The translations under genes were made by a program, and so were the position numbers. 64,000 nt of DNA, from positions 79,674 to 143,673 of the forward strand of contig NZ_JAJUHW010000002.1 in assembly GCF_029265695.1 (NCBI RefSeq), read 5' to 3'. The DNA comes from Gracilinema caldarium. Lineage in GTDB: Bacteria > Spirochaetota > Spirochaetia > Treponematales > Breznakiellaceae. Every line of letters starts with the position of its first letter. Position 1 is the stretch's first letter. Shown one piece after another: positions 50,898 through 60,854 of the stretch. The notes beneath the pieces were generated by a model that was given only the letters and a program-made list of their open reading frames with translations, had not been told where the DNA came from and searched no databases.

Positions 50898-52126
50898 GCG
50901 ATGGCGCCCTTTCCCAGGATGAAATAGATGCCCTCTTGGCAGGAGTTGATTCTTCTAGTCTCGGCATGCCTGCAGCGTCTTCAGGCGGCGGTATCAGCGA
51001 ACAAAGTAAGGCTCTGTTGCAGGATTATCTTGTTTCAACCGTTCAGACCCAATCTTCTAACCTTTCCATGATGATGGGTACCAATGTCATCATGCAGCTA
51101 ACCCAACTGGACGGTGTGAATCGTGAGTCCTTTCTGCAAAAAGTTCCCGATATGGTCGTTGCGGTAAAGGCTGATTTTACCGCTGGTTTCCCTGGTGAGC
51201 ATGTGTTTGTACTTTCAGAAGAGGGGGCTAAAAAAATTGCCAGTCTGATGAATAAAGAAGAAAACATCGAACTGGACGATATGGCTCTTTCTGTAATCAG
51301 CGAAATCATTTCCCAGCTTACGGGGACTCAGATTACGACCCTGTCTGAAAAGACGGGGAATAAATCTATTGCTTCCATTTCTCCGGAGGCATCCTTTGTG
51401 CCAAAAGCTGTCGTCGCTCTTCCCAATGGGGATTTTGTCCGCGTGACCTACCAATTAAGTCTCGGCGATGGCTCTACACTTCCTCTGTGGGAAATATACG
51501 GCCCCTCGGTTGTTCAGGATATTACCGCTGCCTTGAGCGGCGGTTCTGCAGGCAAAGGAGCGAACATGCAGTCCATGGCTGGCATGGGAAATATGCCGAT
51601 GGGCGGTGCATCCATGGGCGGTTTTGGTGGTACTCCAGCCATGGGCGGAATGGGTATGCCAGCCATGCAGGCTCAGGCTCCCATGGGCGGTATGGGAATG
51701 GGTGGCGCTCCTATGGGCGGTATGCCGATGGGTGGAATGGGCGCTTTCCCTGGCATGGGTCAAAATCCTGCAGCGGGCTTCGGTTCTTATGGTATGGCCG
51801 GAGGATCAACCAATGTCCAGCCAGTACAATTCCCCAGCCTTGTTCCTCAGGCATCATCGGCAGAACAGGGAAATATCGGTCTCATCATGGATGTTTACAT
51901 GGAGATGACCGTTGAATTGGGGCGGACCAAAAAACTAATTAAAGAAATATTAGGCATGGGCGAAGGGACCATTATCGAGTTGGATAAACTTGCCGGTGAG
52001 CCCGTAGATATTCTGGTGAACCATAAACTTATCGCCAAGGGCGAAGTAGTTGTTATTGATGAAAATTTTGGTGTCCGTGTAACTGAAATCGTTTCACCTA
52101 TGGAAAGAATGTCCGATATGGGGTAA
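50894..52126 (+). CDS. fliY: Flagellar motor switch protein FliY/FliN
   Basis: ALSQDEIDALLAGVD; CheC-like middle; C-term SpoA LIMDVYMEMTVELGRTKKLIKEILGMGEGTIIELDKLAGEPVDILVNHKLIAKGEVVVIDENFGVRVTEIVSP. Confidence 0.95.
   Translation: MSDGALSQDEIDALLAGVDSSSLGMPAASSGGGISEQSKALLQDYLVSTVQTQSSNLSMMMGTNVIMQLTQLDGVNRESFLQKVPDMVVAVKADFTAGFPGEHVFVLSEEGAKKIASLMNKEENIELDDMALSVISEIISQLTGTQITTLSEKTGNKSIASISPEASFVPKAVVALPNGDFVRVTYQLSLGDGSTLPLWEIYGPSVVQDITAALSGGSAGKGANMQSMAGMGNMPMGGASMGGFGGTPAMGGMGMPAMQAQAPMGGMGMGGAPMGGMPMGGMGAFPGMGQNPAAGFGSYGMAGGSTNVQPVQFPSLVPQASSAEQGNIGLIMDVYMEMTVELGRTKKLIKEILGMGEGTIIELDKLAGEPVDILVNHKLIAKGEVVVIDENFGVRVTEIVSPMERMSDMG
51565..51785 (+). repeat. Degenerate Gly/Met-rich repeat-coding segment inside fliY
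   Basis: Encodes MAGMGNMPMGGASMGGFGGTPAMGGMGMPAMQAQAPMGGMGMGGAPMGGMPMGGMGAFPGMGQNPAAGF; recurrent atgggcggt/atgggtggc units. Confidence 0.85.
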
Positions 52127-52169
52127 AATAGACGCGATAAGGGGACCAATTGTCTCTGGGAGGGGAAAA

Positions 52170-52808
52170 CTGAAAAATCTTCGCGTCTTCGCCCTGGCCA
52201 TATTATTGGCAGTATCGGGGCGTGTACTGGTATATAGTCAGACAACAGCTCAGGATAAAACAGCCCAACCGGCAACAGCGAACGCAAATGGTGTCCCTGC
52301 CACTGCGATACCCAATGACGAAGGGAGCCTGCAGATAGGCGAAGCTGCAGGAACCGGCGGACAACAGACTCAAGGAACCATCAATTTTTGGACCCTATTT
52401 CGCCTCATTCTTGTCCTTGGTCTTTCTGTGGCTGCCATTTATGGTATTGTCTACGGATTAAAAAAAATAGCCCGGCCCGCTGAAGCCAGGGATCCATACT
52501 TACGGGTTCTTGGTACAACCCATCTCGGTTCTAATCGATTTGTTCATATCGTTGCGGTGGGCACAAAGGCATGGCTTATAGGCTCCTCTGACGGGTCGGT
52601 ACAACCGATTGCAGAAATTACCGACAAGGAACTATTGGATGCAATGTTTCTGGATGAATCTAAAAAAATGTCGGAATCCGGAAAGAGTGGAAAGGATTTT
52701 GCATCGATCCTGCGCCGCTTTATACCAAATCAAAAGATACCTGAGACAACAATCGATCTCAATGCGGAACGGCTAAGAAAACAGCGCGAACGGCTGCGGG
52801 GGTTGTAG
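52170..52808 (+). CDS. fliO: Flagellar biosynthesis protein FliO/FliZ
   Basis: Signal sequence KNLRVFALAILLAVSGRVLVYSQ; TM GTINFWTLFRLILVLGLSVAAIYGIVYGLKKI; position before fliP. Start likely CTG 52170 with AGGGG SD; ORF track start is TTG 52206. Confidence 0.85.
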   Translation: MKNLRVFALAILLAVSGRVLVYSQTTAQDKTAQPATANANGVPATAIPNDEGSLQIGEAAGTGGQQTQGTINFWTLFRLILVLGLSVAAIYGIVYGLKKIARPAEARDPYLRVLGTTHLGSNRFVHIVAVGTKAWLIGSSDGSVQPIAEITDKELLDAMFLDESKKMSESGKSGKDFASILRRFIPNQKIPETTIDLNAERLRKQRERLRGL

Positions 52809-52809
52809 A

Positions 52810-53664
52810 ATGGGCAATCTACAACGAAACTTTTTGATTGTTTTTATTTGGCTTTTTCTTTTTACTGCAGGAACCGGGTTCGCTCAAGAATCTCAGGGTA
52901 CCCAAAATACGACACAAAACCAGAACTTTCCGACCCGCTCAACCCAGGGAACGGTACGTGTCCCGAATCCTCAGGCTCCTCCGGTTGTCCCTTTTATAGA
53001 TCTCACGGTACGAAATCCCAGCACAGGTAAGGAAGTTGCCTTTTCAATTCAGATGCTCCTGCTCCTTACTATTCTGTCACTGGCGCCAAGCCTGCTTATT
53101 CTCATGACCAGTTTCTTGCGGATTTCTATCGTTTTGGATTTTATAAAACGGGCACTGTCGCTCCAACAATCTCCGCCGAACCAGGTAATACTCGGTATAT
53201 CTTTATTTTTAACCCTGTTTATTATGTGGCCAACCTTCCAGGAGATTTATGATAATTCTTTTAAGCCCCTGTCCGACGGAAAAATTGGCTTAGAACAGGC
53301 CTATACACAGGCTGAAAAGCCCTTAAGGCTTTTTATGTACAAACAGATGCAGGGCAATCCAAACAATATTAGGCTTTTTATGGCCATGCGGGGATTGCCG
53401 AAACCAAATACTCTGGCCGATGTCCCTACCTATGTTCTCATTCCAGCCTTTATACTCAATGAACTCACCGTGGCGTTTAAAATAGGCATACTGCTTTTTA
53501 TTCCCTTTATTATTATCGATATGGTCGTGGCCAGCGTACTTATGTCCATGGGTATGATCATGCTTCCGCCGGTCATGATATCCATGCCCTTTAAGCTTAT
53601 TTTGTTCGTGCTGGTGGATGGATGGGGTCTTTTAACCGAACAGCTCGTGCGTTCCTTTTTTTAG
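52810..53664 (+). CDS. fliP: Flagellar export protein FliP
   Basis: LLLLTILSLAPSLLILMTSFLRISIVLDFIKRALSLQQSPPNQVILGISLFLTLFIMWPTFQEIY. Confidence 0.98.
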   Translation: MGNLQRNFLIVFIWLFLFTAGTGFAQESQGTQNTTQNQNFPTRSTQGTVRVPNPQAPPVVPFIDLTVRNPSTGKEVAFSIQMLLLLTILSLAPSLLILMTSFLRISIVLDFIKRALSLQQSPPNQVILGISLFLTLFIMWPTFQEIYDNSFKPLSDGKIGLEQAYTQAEKPLRLFMYKQMQGNPNNIRLFMAMRGLPKPNTLADVPTYVLIPAFILNELTVAFKIGILLFIPFIIIDMVVASVLMSMGMIMLPPVMISMPFKLILFVLVDGWGLLTEQLVRSFF

Positions 53665-53673
53665 GGGTAAGTC

Positions 53674-53943
53674 ATGGGAATTGGTGAAATTGTAACGTTA
53701 ATGCGGGGAGGAATATTTCAAGTTATTATTCTATCTGCTCCCATTTTACTGACCGCTCTGGTTGTGGGCCTTATTATTTCCATACTGCAGGCGACGACTT
53801 CGATCCAGGAACAGACCCTGACCTTTGTACCTAAAATAATTGCCATATTATTGATATTGGCCTTGTTGGGTGGATTCATGTTTTCATCCTTGGGTGATTA
53901 TACCGTACAACTCTTTAAGATGATTCCGTCCATGGCGAGGTAA
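53674..53943 (+). CDS. fliQ: Flagellar export protein FliQ
   Basis: APILLTALVVGLIISILQATTSIQEQTLTFVPKIIAILLIL. Confidence 0.98.
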   Translation: MGIGEIVTLMRGGIFQVIILSAPILLTALVVGLIISILQATTSIQEQTLTFVPKIIAILLILALLGGFMFSSLGDYTVQLFKMIPSMAR

Positions 53944-53946
53944 GGC

Positions 53947-54735
53947 ATGTTGGAACAGATCCTGGCGAATGCACCGCTTTATTTACTCATCGCTGTCAGG
54001 GCCCTTGCTATGATAGAGATTGCTCCCCTCATTTCTTCCGATGCCATACCCCAGGTCGCTAAAGTTGCTCTGGCGGGCTTTGCTGCCTTTGCAGTTTTCC
54101 CTCAGGCGGCGACTATCAGCTTACCTGCGGAAGTATTTAATCTGGGGTATCTTGTTCTTGTCATTGGAGAAGCCTTTATAGGTATCATTATCGGTTTTTA
54201 TCTCACTATCATCTATTCTGCTTTTTCCTCCGCTGGACAATTTTTCTCCCTTCAGATGGGTTTTGGTGCATCGGAAACCTATGACCCCCTAGCGCAAATT
54301 GAAAACCCCCTTATGGGTCAGTATTTAAACCTAATAGGTATGCTGGTGTTTCTTTCAGTGGATGGATTCCAACAGCTTTTTCTGGGCGGTTTTCAGCGCT
54401 CTGTCCAGGCCTTTAATGTGTTAAGCCTGGTGAATGCCCGGAACGGAATTTTGCTTACATTGCTGAAAGGTCTGAGCCAGCTTTTTATCGATGCCCTTGT
54501 CATGTCCATGCCAATTCTGGGAACCCTGTTCCTTGTGTCCCTTGCCATGGGGCTTCTTTCCAAAGCGGCCCCCCAAATGAACCTGCTGACCGAAGGTTTT
54601 CCCATTTCCATTACCGTGGCATTTTTCCTCATTATGGCTACCATGCCTTTTTTGGTAGAAGCCTTTGCTTATGTCATTAATAACGGTTTCAACCTTCTTG
54701 AACAGCTTATCATCTCAATAGGAAAACCCCTATGA
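53947..54735 (+). CDS. fliR: Flagellar export protein FliR
   Basis: FSLQMGFGASETYDPLAQIENPLMGQYLNLIGMLVFLSVDGFQQLFLGGF. Confidence 0.97.
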   Translation: MLEQILANAPLYLLIAVRALAMIEIAPLISSDAIPQVAKVALAGFAAFAVFPQAATISLPAEVFNLGYLVLVIGEAFIGIIIGFYLTIIYSAFSSAGQFFSLQMGFGASETYDPLAQIENPLMGQYLNLIGMLVFLSVDGFQQLFLGGFQRSVQAFNVLSLVNARNGILLTLLKGLSQLFIDALVMSMPILGTLFLVSLAMGLLSKAAPQMNLLTEGFPISITVAFFLIMATMPFLVEAFAYVINNGFNLLEQLIISIGKPL

Positions 54736-55889
54736 GTAAGACTAGTTTTAAGCAGTTTCTCGAAGAAGCCATATCACTTCAAAATGCGCTTTCGATAGAT
54801 CTTCAGTGGTTTGCTGCTGAAGATGAAGGACGAACAGAAGAACCTTCGGAATATAAAATTCGGAAAGCCCGCGAAGAAGGCAGGGTTGCGAAAAGTCAGG
54901 AACTTGTGGGGTCCCTGGGCCTGTTGCTCCCAACGTTGACACTTATTTTCTTGGGCCCTTCTCTATTTAGAACCTCTTTGGAAATGTTTCGATTCTTTTT
55001 CACCCGAATAAATGAAACTGAATCGATCTTTAATGGAACCTTTTTCATGGCTTTTATTTCCTATTTTTTGCGTCTTGCATTGCCGGTAATTTCTGTAGCC
55101 ATGATCTCAGGTATTATTGCGAATTTGGTACAGACAGGCTTTCTTTTTACGACAAAACCCCTGGTTCCAAAGTTTTCAAAGATTGTTCCCCGTCTCGGCC
55201 AATATTTTCAGCGTACCCTTTTTTCGGTTGAGGGCCTTTTTAACTTTGCGAAGTCGGTGGTTAAAATTGCTATTATCGGGATTGTGTCCTATGTTATTAT
55301 CAGTTCAAAAATTGAACAACTTGCTCGGCTCCAAACCGCCACCCTTTGGAAGGGTTTTACTACCATCGCAGGGCTTACTGCTCAGCTTTTAATCATCGCA
55401 TCTTTACTTTTGCTGGGTCTTTCAATTCCTGACTATCTTTTCCAGCGCTGGCAGTATATGGAATCCCTCAAAATGACTAAACAGGAAGTAAAAGAGGAGC
55501 GGAAAATGTACGAGGGAGATCCGCTCATTAAAAGCAGACTCAGGCAGCGAATGCGGGAACTGCTTTCAAGAAATATGGCTGCCAATGTTCCAAAGGCCGA
55601 TGTGGTTATCACCAACCCGACCCACTATGCGGTTGCGCTGGAGTGGAATAAGGAAACCATGCCGGCTCCTATGGTAAGTGCTAAAGGAGTGGATGAAGTA
55701 GCACAAAGGATAAAGGAGATAGCCAAGGAACATGGGGTTCCCATTGTTGAAAACAAACCTTTAGCGCGGGCACTGTACGCAGAAGTGGAAATTGGGGATA
55801 TAATACCAGAAACATACTATCAGGCCATTGCCACGGTACTGGCCCATGTATATAAGATTAACGAAGAACGCCGTAAAGCGGCAGTATAA
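54732..55889 (+). CDS. flhB: Flagellar export switch protein FlhB
   Basis: EEPSEYKIRKAREEGRVAKSQEL; autocleavage motif ADVVITNPTHYAVALEWN. Confidence 0.98.
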   Translation: MSKTSFKQFLEEAISLQNALSIDLQWFAAEDEGRTEEPSEYKIRKAREEGRVAKSQELVGSLGLLLPTLTLIFLGPSLFRTSLEMFRFFFTRINETESIFNGTFFMAFISYFLRLALPVISVAMISGIIANLVQTGFLFTTKPLVPKFSKIVPRLGQYFQRTLFSVEGLFNFAKSVVKIAIIGIVSYVIISSKIEQLARLQTATLWKGFTTIAGLTAQLLIIASLLLLGLSIPDYLFQRWQYMESLKMTKQEVKEERKMYEGDPLIKSRLRQRMRELLSRNMAANVPKADVVITNPTHYAVALEWNKETMPAPMVSAKGVDEVAQRIKEIAKEHGVPIVENKPLARALYAEVEIGDIIPETYYQAIATVLAHVYKINEERRKAAV

Positions 55890-55904
55890 AGGGAAAAGTG
55901 ATAC

Positions 55905-57992
55905 ATGTCCGATGCCCGTAGAATTTTAAGCGACAGTTTTCTAAAGGATAGAAGCGACCTGTTTGTAGCCGTCGGCGTTGTCGCCGTGGTTATGATGCTC
56001 ATCATTCCGCTGCCGACGGTACTGCTCGACGCCCTCATGGCCCTTAATCTTGTCTTGGCCTTGCTTATCCTTTTGATTGTCCTTTACACAAAGCGGCCGA
56101 CAGATTTCAGCATTTTTCCCACCGTACTCCTTGTGTCCACCGTCTTTGGGCTTGCCATCAACGTTTCATCCACACGGCTCATTCTTTCCCAGGGGGCCCG
56201 TTTCGACGGTAAAATGATAAAGGCCTTTTCATCCTTTGTAGTCGGCTCAGGAGGCACCGAAGGCCTTGTCATAGGATTTGTTATTTTTATTGTCATTATT
56301 GCTGTGCAAGCCATAGTAATCACAAAGGGCGCCACCCGGGTTGCGGAAGTGGCTGCCCGCTTTGCCCTGGATGCTCTCCCTGGCAAACAGATGGCCATAG
56401 AAGCGGAATACAATTCCGGTGCTATTACCGAGGAAGAGGCTTTCCGTAGAAAAAATGAACTCCAGCGGGAAGTTGACTTTTACGGAGCCATGGATGGTGC
56501 CAGTAAATTTGTTTCGGGAAACGTAAAGGTTGGTATTTTTATAACGGTAATTAATGTTCTGGGTGGTATTATCATTGGGGTCAGTCTTCATGGAGAAAAT
56601 ATACTCACCGCCCTTGGGACCTATACTACCTTCTCGATCGGCGATGGCCTGCTCTCCCAGTTTCCGGCCCTGTTGGTTTCTACTGCCACGGGTATCATTG
56701 TTACCCGTTCTATTTCTGATGGTACCTTCGGTTCCGATATAACAAACCAGTTTTCCCGGGATGCGCGAATCTATTGGATCGGTGCCTTTGTTTTAGCAGC
56801 CCTGGCCCTTATGCCCGGCTTCCCCTGGTATGTGCTCATTCCGCTTTCACTGACACTGGGCGTTACGGCCTACCGTTTAGGGCAGGGTAAACTGAAGGCT
56901 CAGGAAGCGGAAAAGACAAAAACATCGGCAGCTAAAAAGCCCGCCGATGAAGCCGCTGAAATGTCGCCGGTGGTTCCCCTGGATCCCCTTTCTTTGGAAC
57001 TGGGATATGGTCTTATTCCCCTGGTCGATCGGGACAAGGGTGCGGAACTCCTTGAACGGGTCCACCGGATTCGCCGTGAGTCGGCGCTGGATCTTGGGCT
57101 TGTCATTCCCCGTATCCGTATTATTGATAATATGCGCCTGGAACCCTCCGAGTACTGTTTTAAAATAAAAGGAGTTGATGTGGGCCGGGGCAAAATCCGC
57201 ATGGGTTATTTTTTGTGCATTAACCCCGGCGGGGTGACTGAAGAAATACCGGGCGAAAAAACAAAGGATCCCGCCTTCGGTCTTCCTGCCCTGTGGATCA
57301 GCGAAGACCGCCGGGAAGAGGCCGAACGGGCAGGTTACACCGTGGTGGATCCACCCTCCATTATTGCAACCCATTTAACAGAAATTATAAAACGTCATGC
57401 TTCTGAAATCCTTGGGCGTCAGGAAACTCAGGCCATCCTTGAAACCCTTAAAAAAGAGTATCCTGCGGTGGTGGAAGAAGCCCAGAAACTGCTTTCTCTC
57501 GGGGAGATTCAAAAGGTTCTGCAATCCCTACTGAGGGAACAGGTATCAATCCGTAACATGGTAGCTATTTTGGAAGCCCTGGCGGACTTTGCGCCGGTTA
57601 CCAAGGACACTCAGTTCCTAACCGAAAAGGCTCGGCAAGCCCTGGCTCGGCAGATCTGCCTCCAGTATGCCGATGAAGAGCGGACCCTCAGAGTGTTGAC
57701 CATAGAGCAGTCTTTGGAACAAAAAATAATAGACAGCCGGGTAGAAACATCCAGTGGAGTCGTTGCTGCCCTGGAGCCGAGCCTGCAGCGGGCCTGGATT
57801 AAGGCCCTCTCCCGGTCGGTGGCAGCCATGCAGGAGCAGGGGATGATACCCATCGTACTCTGTTCCGAAGCAGGCCGGCCTCTGGTAAAGTCCAGTACAG
57901 AACGGGAAATCCCTGATCTCGTGGTCCTTTCTGTCCCGGAAATAGTATCGGATATCACCGTAGAAGCGGTAGGCGAAATAAGGGTTGAATAG
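55905..57992 (+). CDS. flhA: Flagellar export protein FlhA
   Basis: FSIFPTVLLVSTVFGLAINVSSTRLIL; ARFALDALPGKQMAIEAEYNSGAITEEEAFRRKNELQREVDFYGAMDGASKFVSGN. Confidence 0.98.
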   Translation: MSDARRILSDSFLKDRSDLFVAVGVVAVVMMLIIPLPTVLLDALMALNLVLALLILLIVLYTKRPTDFSIFPTVLLVSTVFGLAINVSSTRLILSQGARFDGKMIKAFSSFVVGSGGTEGLVIGFVIFIVIIAVQAIVITKGATRVAEVAARFALDALPGKQMAIEAEYNSGAITEEEAFRRKNELQREVDFYGAMDGASKFVSGNVKVGIFITVINVLGGIIIGVSLHGENILTALGTYTTFSIGDGLLSQFPALLVSTATGIIVTRSISDGTFGSDITNQFSRDARIYWIGAFVLAALALMPGFPWYVLIPLSLTLGVTAYRLGQGKLKAQEAEKTKTSAAKKPADEAAEMSPVVPLDPLSLELGYGLIPLVDRDKGAELLERVHRIRRESALDLGLVIPRIRIIDNMRLEPSEYCFKIKGVDVGRGKIRMGYFLCINPGGVTEEIPGEKTKDPAFGLPALWISEDRREEAERAGYTVVDPPSIIATHLTEIIKRHASEILGRQETQAILETLKKEYPAVVEEAQKLLSLGEIQKVLQSLLREQVSIRNMVAILEALADFAPVTKDTQFLTEKARQALARQICLQYADEERTLRVLTIEQSLEQKIIDSRVETSSGVVAALEPSLQRAWIKALSRSVAAMQEQGMIPIVLCSEAGRPLVKSSTEREIPDLVVLSVPEIVSDITVEAVGEIRVE

Positions 57993-58006
57993 AAAAAGGA
58001 AACGGT

Positions 58007-59218
58007 ATGGAATATTTTACTGAACAGGCACCTACCCATGCAGAATGTATTCGCAAAATAAAAGAAAAGTATGGGGAAAACGCTAAAATATTGATGAAAA
58101 AATCAATCCGAATTGGCGGCTTTTTAGGGCTCTTTGCCAAAGACGGCGTAGAAATGACGGGAATAGTAAATAATGAGCCTATTAGGTATGCCGCTGATCC
58201 GCTTAAGAATGTACGAAAGCCTCTGGACCTGGAAGAGGAAAAACGAAAAATCCTTGCCATGGCAGGCAAACCTGATCCATCTATTCAAACGGTTTTGCAG
58301 GAAGTACGCAGCTTAAAAGAAAAATTGGAAACTGCCCAAATACAGGGCAAACCAAGCGAAGAACATCAGACTATAGCAAAAATCGGAGATCTTTTGTATT
58401 TGAACGATTTTTCTCATGGCTATACACAGGCAATCCAAAACAGGATAAAAAAAGAATTTTCCCTTGAAGCCCTCGAAGATTATGATACAGTGCAGGATAA
58501 GGTTATCGAATGGATCGGCGAAAGTGTGAATCTATACCGGGAACCGGATTTTAAATTCCGGCCCCGGGTTTTCGTGTTGGTCGGGCCCACCGGAGTTGGT
58601 AAAACGACTACCATTGCAAAGCTTGCCGCCCTGTATGGCCTTGGTATCAATGGTACGAATCCTCTTTCAGTCAGGATGATAACCATAGACAACTACCGGA
58701 TCGCGGCAAAACAGCAGATAGAAACCTATGGCGAAATCATGCAAATACCCGTTTCCTGTGTAGAAACCTATGAGGACCTGCGAAAAACATTAGCCATGTA
58801 TGCCCAGGAAGTCGATCTTGTATTAGTGGACACCATCGGCAAAAGTCCCCGGGATGCGGTAAAGTTAGCGGAGATGAAACAAATACTTTCAGCCTGCGGA
58901 AGCGGTGCTGAAGTACATCTTGCTCTTTCAGCTTCTACCAAGTCCAGCGATATTAAAGAGATTATGCAACAGTATGAACCTTTTAATTATCGCTCCATTA
59001 TAGTAACCAAGCTTGATGAGACCAGTCGAGTGGGAAATATCATCAGCGCCGTAGCAGAACGGGGTAAATCCATTTCCTTTATTACCAACGGACAAAGGGT
59101 TCCCCAGGATATCGAACAGGCGACGGCGGTCCGGTTTTTAATCAACCTGGAAGGATTCCGAATTAATCGGCAGCGGATTGAAGAAAAATTTGCATTAGCA
59201 CAGCAAGTAGGTTTATAA
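58007..59218 (+). CDS. flhF: Flagellar SRP-like GTPase FlhF
   Basis: [63 protein letters not shown]. Confidence 0.96.
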   Translation: MEYFTEQAPTHAECIRKIKEKYGENAKILMKKSIRIGGFLGLFAKDGVEMTGIVNNEPIRYAADPLKNVRKPLDLEEEKRKILAMAGKPDPSIQTVLQEVRSLKEKLETAQIQGKPSEEHQTIAKIGDLLYLNDFSHGYTQAIQNRIKKEFSLEALEDYDTVQDKVIEWIGESVNLYREPDFKFRPRVFVLVGPTGVGKTTTIAKLAALYGLGINGTNPLSVRMITIDNYRIAAKQQIETYGEIMQIPVSCVETYEDLRKTLAMYAQEVDLVLVDTIGKSPRDAVKLAEMKQILSACGSGAEVHLALSASTKSSDIKEIMQQYEPFNYRSIIVTKLDETSRVGNIISAVAERGKSISFITNGQRVPQDIEQATAVRFLINLEGFRINRQRIEEKFALAQQVGL

Positions 59219-59242
59219 AACTATTTTTTTACGGAGATTTTC

Positions 59243-60136
59243 ATGGAAGACCAGGCAGAACAGCTTCGTGAACTGATGAGGGCAAAAAATAACAACAGCC
59301 AATCCGTCCCCTCCGGCGCTTCCACCAAGCAAGCTCGGAAAACAAGGATTATTACCGTTGCCAGCGGAAAAGGCGGTGTAGGGAAAACCAATGTCTCGGT
59401 CAATATGGCCCTGGCTTATGCACGGCTTGGAAAAAAAGTAATAGTTATGGATGCTGACCTGGGGCTTGCCAATGTAAACGTAATGCTTAACATGATACCA
59501 AAGTACAACCTTTATCATGTCATCAGAAAGCAGAAAACCATGAAAGATATCCTCTTGGATACCGAATATGGTATTCAGATTGTCGCAGGAGCTTCGGGTT
59601 TTTCTAAAATTGCAAACTTGAGCGAAGATGAGCGGCAAAACTTTATCCAGGAACTGTATACTCTGTCCAACGCGGATATTATTATTATAGATACCAGTGC
59701 AGGGGTTTCCAATAACGTGCTTTCCTTTGTGGCTGCGGCCGACGACGCGGTTATTGTCACAACACCCGAACCTACCGCAATCACCGATGCATACGGCATT
59801 ATTAAAATTATTGCCACCGAAATTGATAATCTTAATATGGGGCTTAAACTGGTGGTGAACCGGGTAAAAACCGTAGCGGAGGCTAAAAAAGTGGCAGACC
59901 GGATGATTAATATTGCAGGCCAGTTTCTTAATCTAAAGGTCGACTATCTTGGATTTATTTATGATGATCCTGCGGTTCCCCAGGCAGTACTGCGCCAGAG
60001 ACCTTTTATGGTGTTGGATCCAAAAAGTAAAGCCTCTCTCTGTGTACAGCATATTGTGGGCCGGATGGAAAAAACGGAGATTCGCCAGGATGGTGGGCTT
60101 GGTAACCTCATCAAGCGGCTTTTTGGCAGGGAATAA
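59243..60136 (+). CDS. flhG: MinD-like ATPase FlhG/FleN
   Basis: TRIITVASGKGGVGKTNVSVNMALAYARLGKKVIVMDADLGLANVNVML. Confidence 0.95.
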   Translation: MEDQAEQLRELMRAKNNNSQSVPSGASTKQARKTRIITVASGKGGVGKTNVSVNMALAYARLGKKVIVMDADLGLANVNVMLNMIPKYNLYHVIRKQKTMKDILLDTEYGIQIVAGASGFSKIANLSEDERQNFIQELYTLSNADIIIIDTSAGVSNNVLSFVAAADDAVIVTTPEPTAITDAYGIIKIIATEIDNLNMGLKLVVNRVKTVAEAKKVADRMINIAGQFLNLKVDYLGFIYDDPAVPQAVLRQRPFMVLDPKSKASLCVQHIVGRMEKTEIRQDGGLGNLIKRLFGRE

Positions 60137-60182
60137 TTTTCTTGACCAAGGGACTGTTCTGGCCTAGTCTTGTAGATGGAGC

Positions 60183-60851
60183 ATGCTGGTGTTTGATCCA
60201 AAAATAAGCGCCCTCGTTGCGGGTATAGCCTTTATTCTTTCCTTCCTCTTTGGCCTTTTAGCAGGCGCTTCGTTTCTTATTGTGCTGCTCAGGGCTGTTA
60301 TTTTTGCGATTTTTTTCTTTGTGTTCTCAGGTCTTGTCTACTGGCTTATTACCCAATTTATTCCAGAACTCTTAGAATCCCAAGGGTCAAGCTCAGAAGG
60401 AGTTCAGGCAGAGGTTCCTGATCTCGGAGCAAAAGTTAATATTTCGGTAGGAGAAGAAGAGCCAGTCCCTGAAAACACCCTTTCTGCTCAGCTTATGAAA
60501 GAAGGATTAGAAGAAGATGAATTCATTTCTGAAAAAGCTCTGGACCAGAAGGACGAAGACGGATATACTGAACAGAAAGAAGTTACGGCCCGAACAGAAA
60601 GTACGGTAGAATCAAGTCCAAGTCCGGCAATCCCCTTAGGGGTAATCGACGATGTTGATGAACTGCCTGATTTGGAAAGAATGTCAGATGCCTTTGTTAT
60701 GCCACTTTCAGAGGGATCGGAGGTTGATGAACCATCAACTGTTGCTGATATAAGCACTCCGGCTAGAAAGACCGGTTCTTCAGCAGCTTTTGATCCTAAA
60801 GAAATGGCGATGGCAATACAAACCATTTTGAAACGGGACCAGAAAGGATAG
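60183..60851 (+). CDS. Conserved membrane protein of the spirochete motility operon (flhG-fliA interval)
   Basis: Two N-terminal TM segments, acidic C-terminal tail; located between flhG and fliA. Confidence 0.7.
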   Translation: MLVFDPKISALVAGIAFILSFLFGLLAGASFLIVLLRAVIFAIFFFVFSGLVYWLITQFIPELLESQGSSSEGVQAEVPDLGAKVNISVGEEEPVPENTLSAQLMKEGLEEDEFISEKALDQKDEDGYTEQKEVTARTESTVESSPSPAIPLGVIDDVDELPDLERMSDAFVMPLSEGSEVDEPSTVADISTPARKTGSSAAFDPKEMAMAIQTILKRDQKG

Positions 60852-60854
60852 GGT

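Noticed and set aside
51455-51915. Alternative-frame ORFs over the fliY Gly/Met repeat (His/Ser- and Trp-rich products)
   Set aside because: By-products of the repetitive codons in other frames; fliY frame is clearly the coding one.
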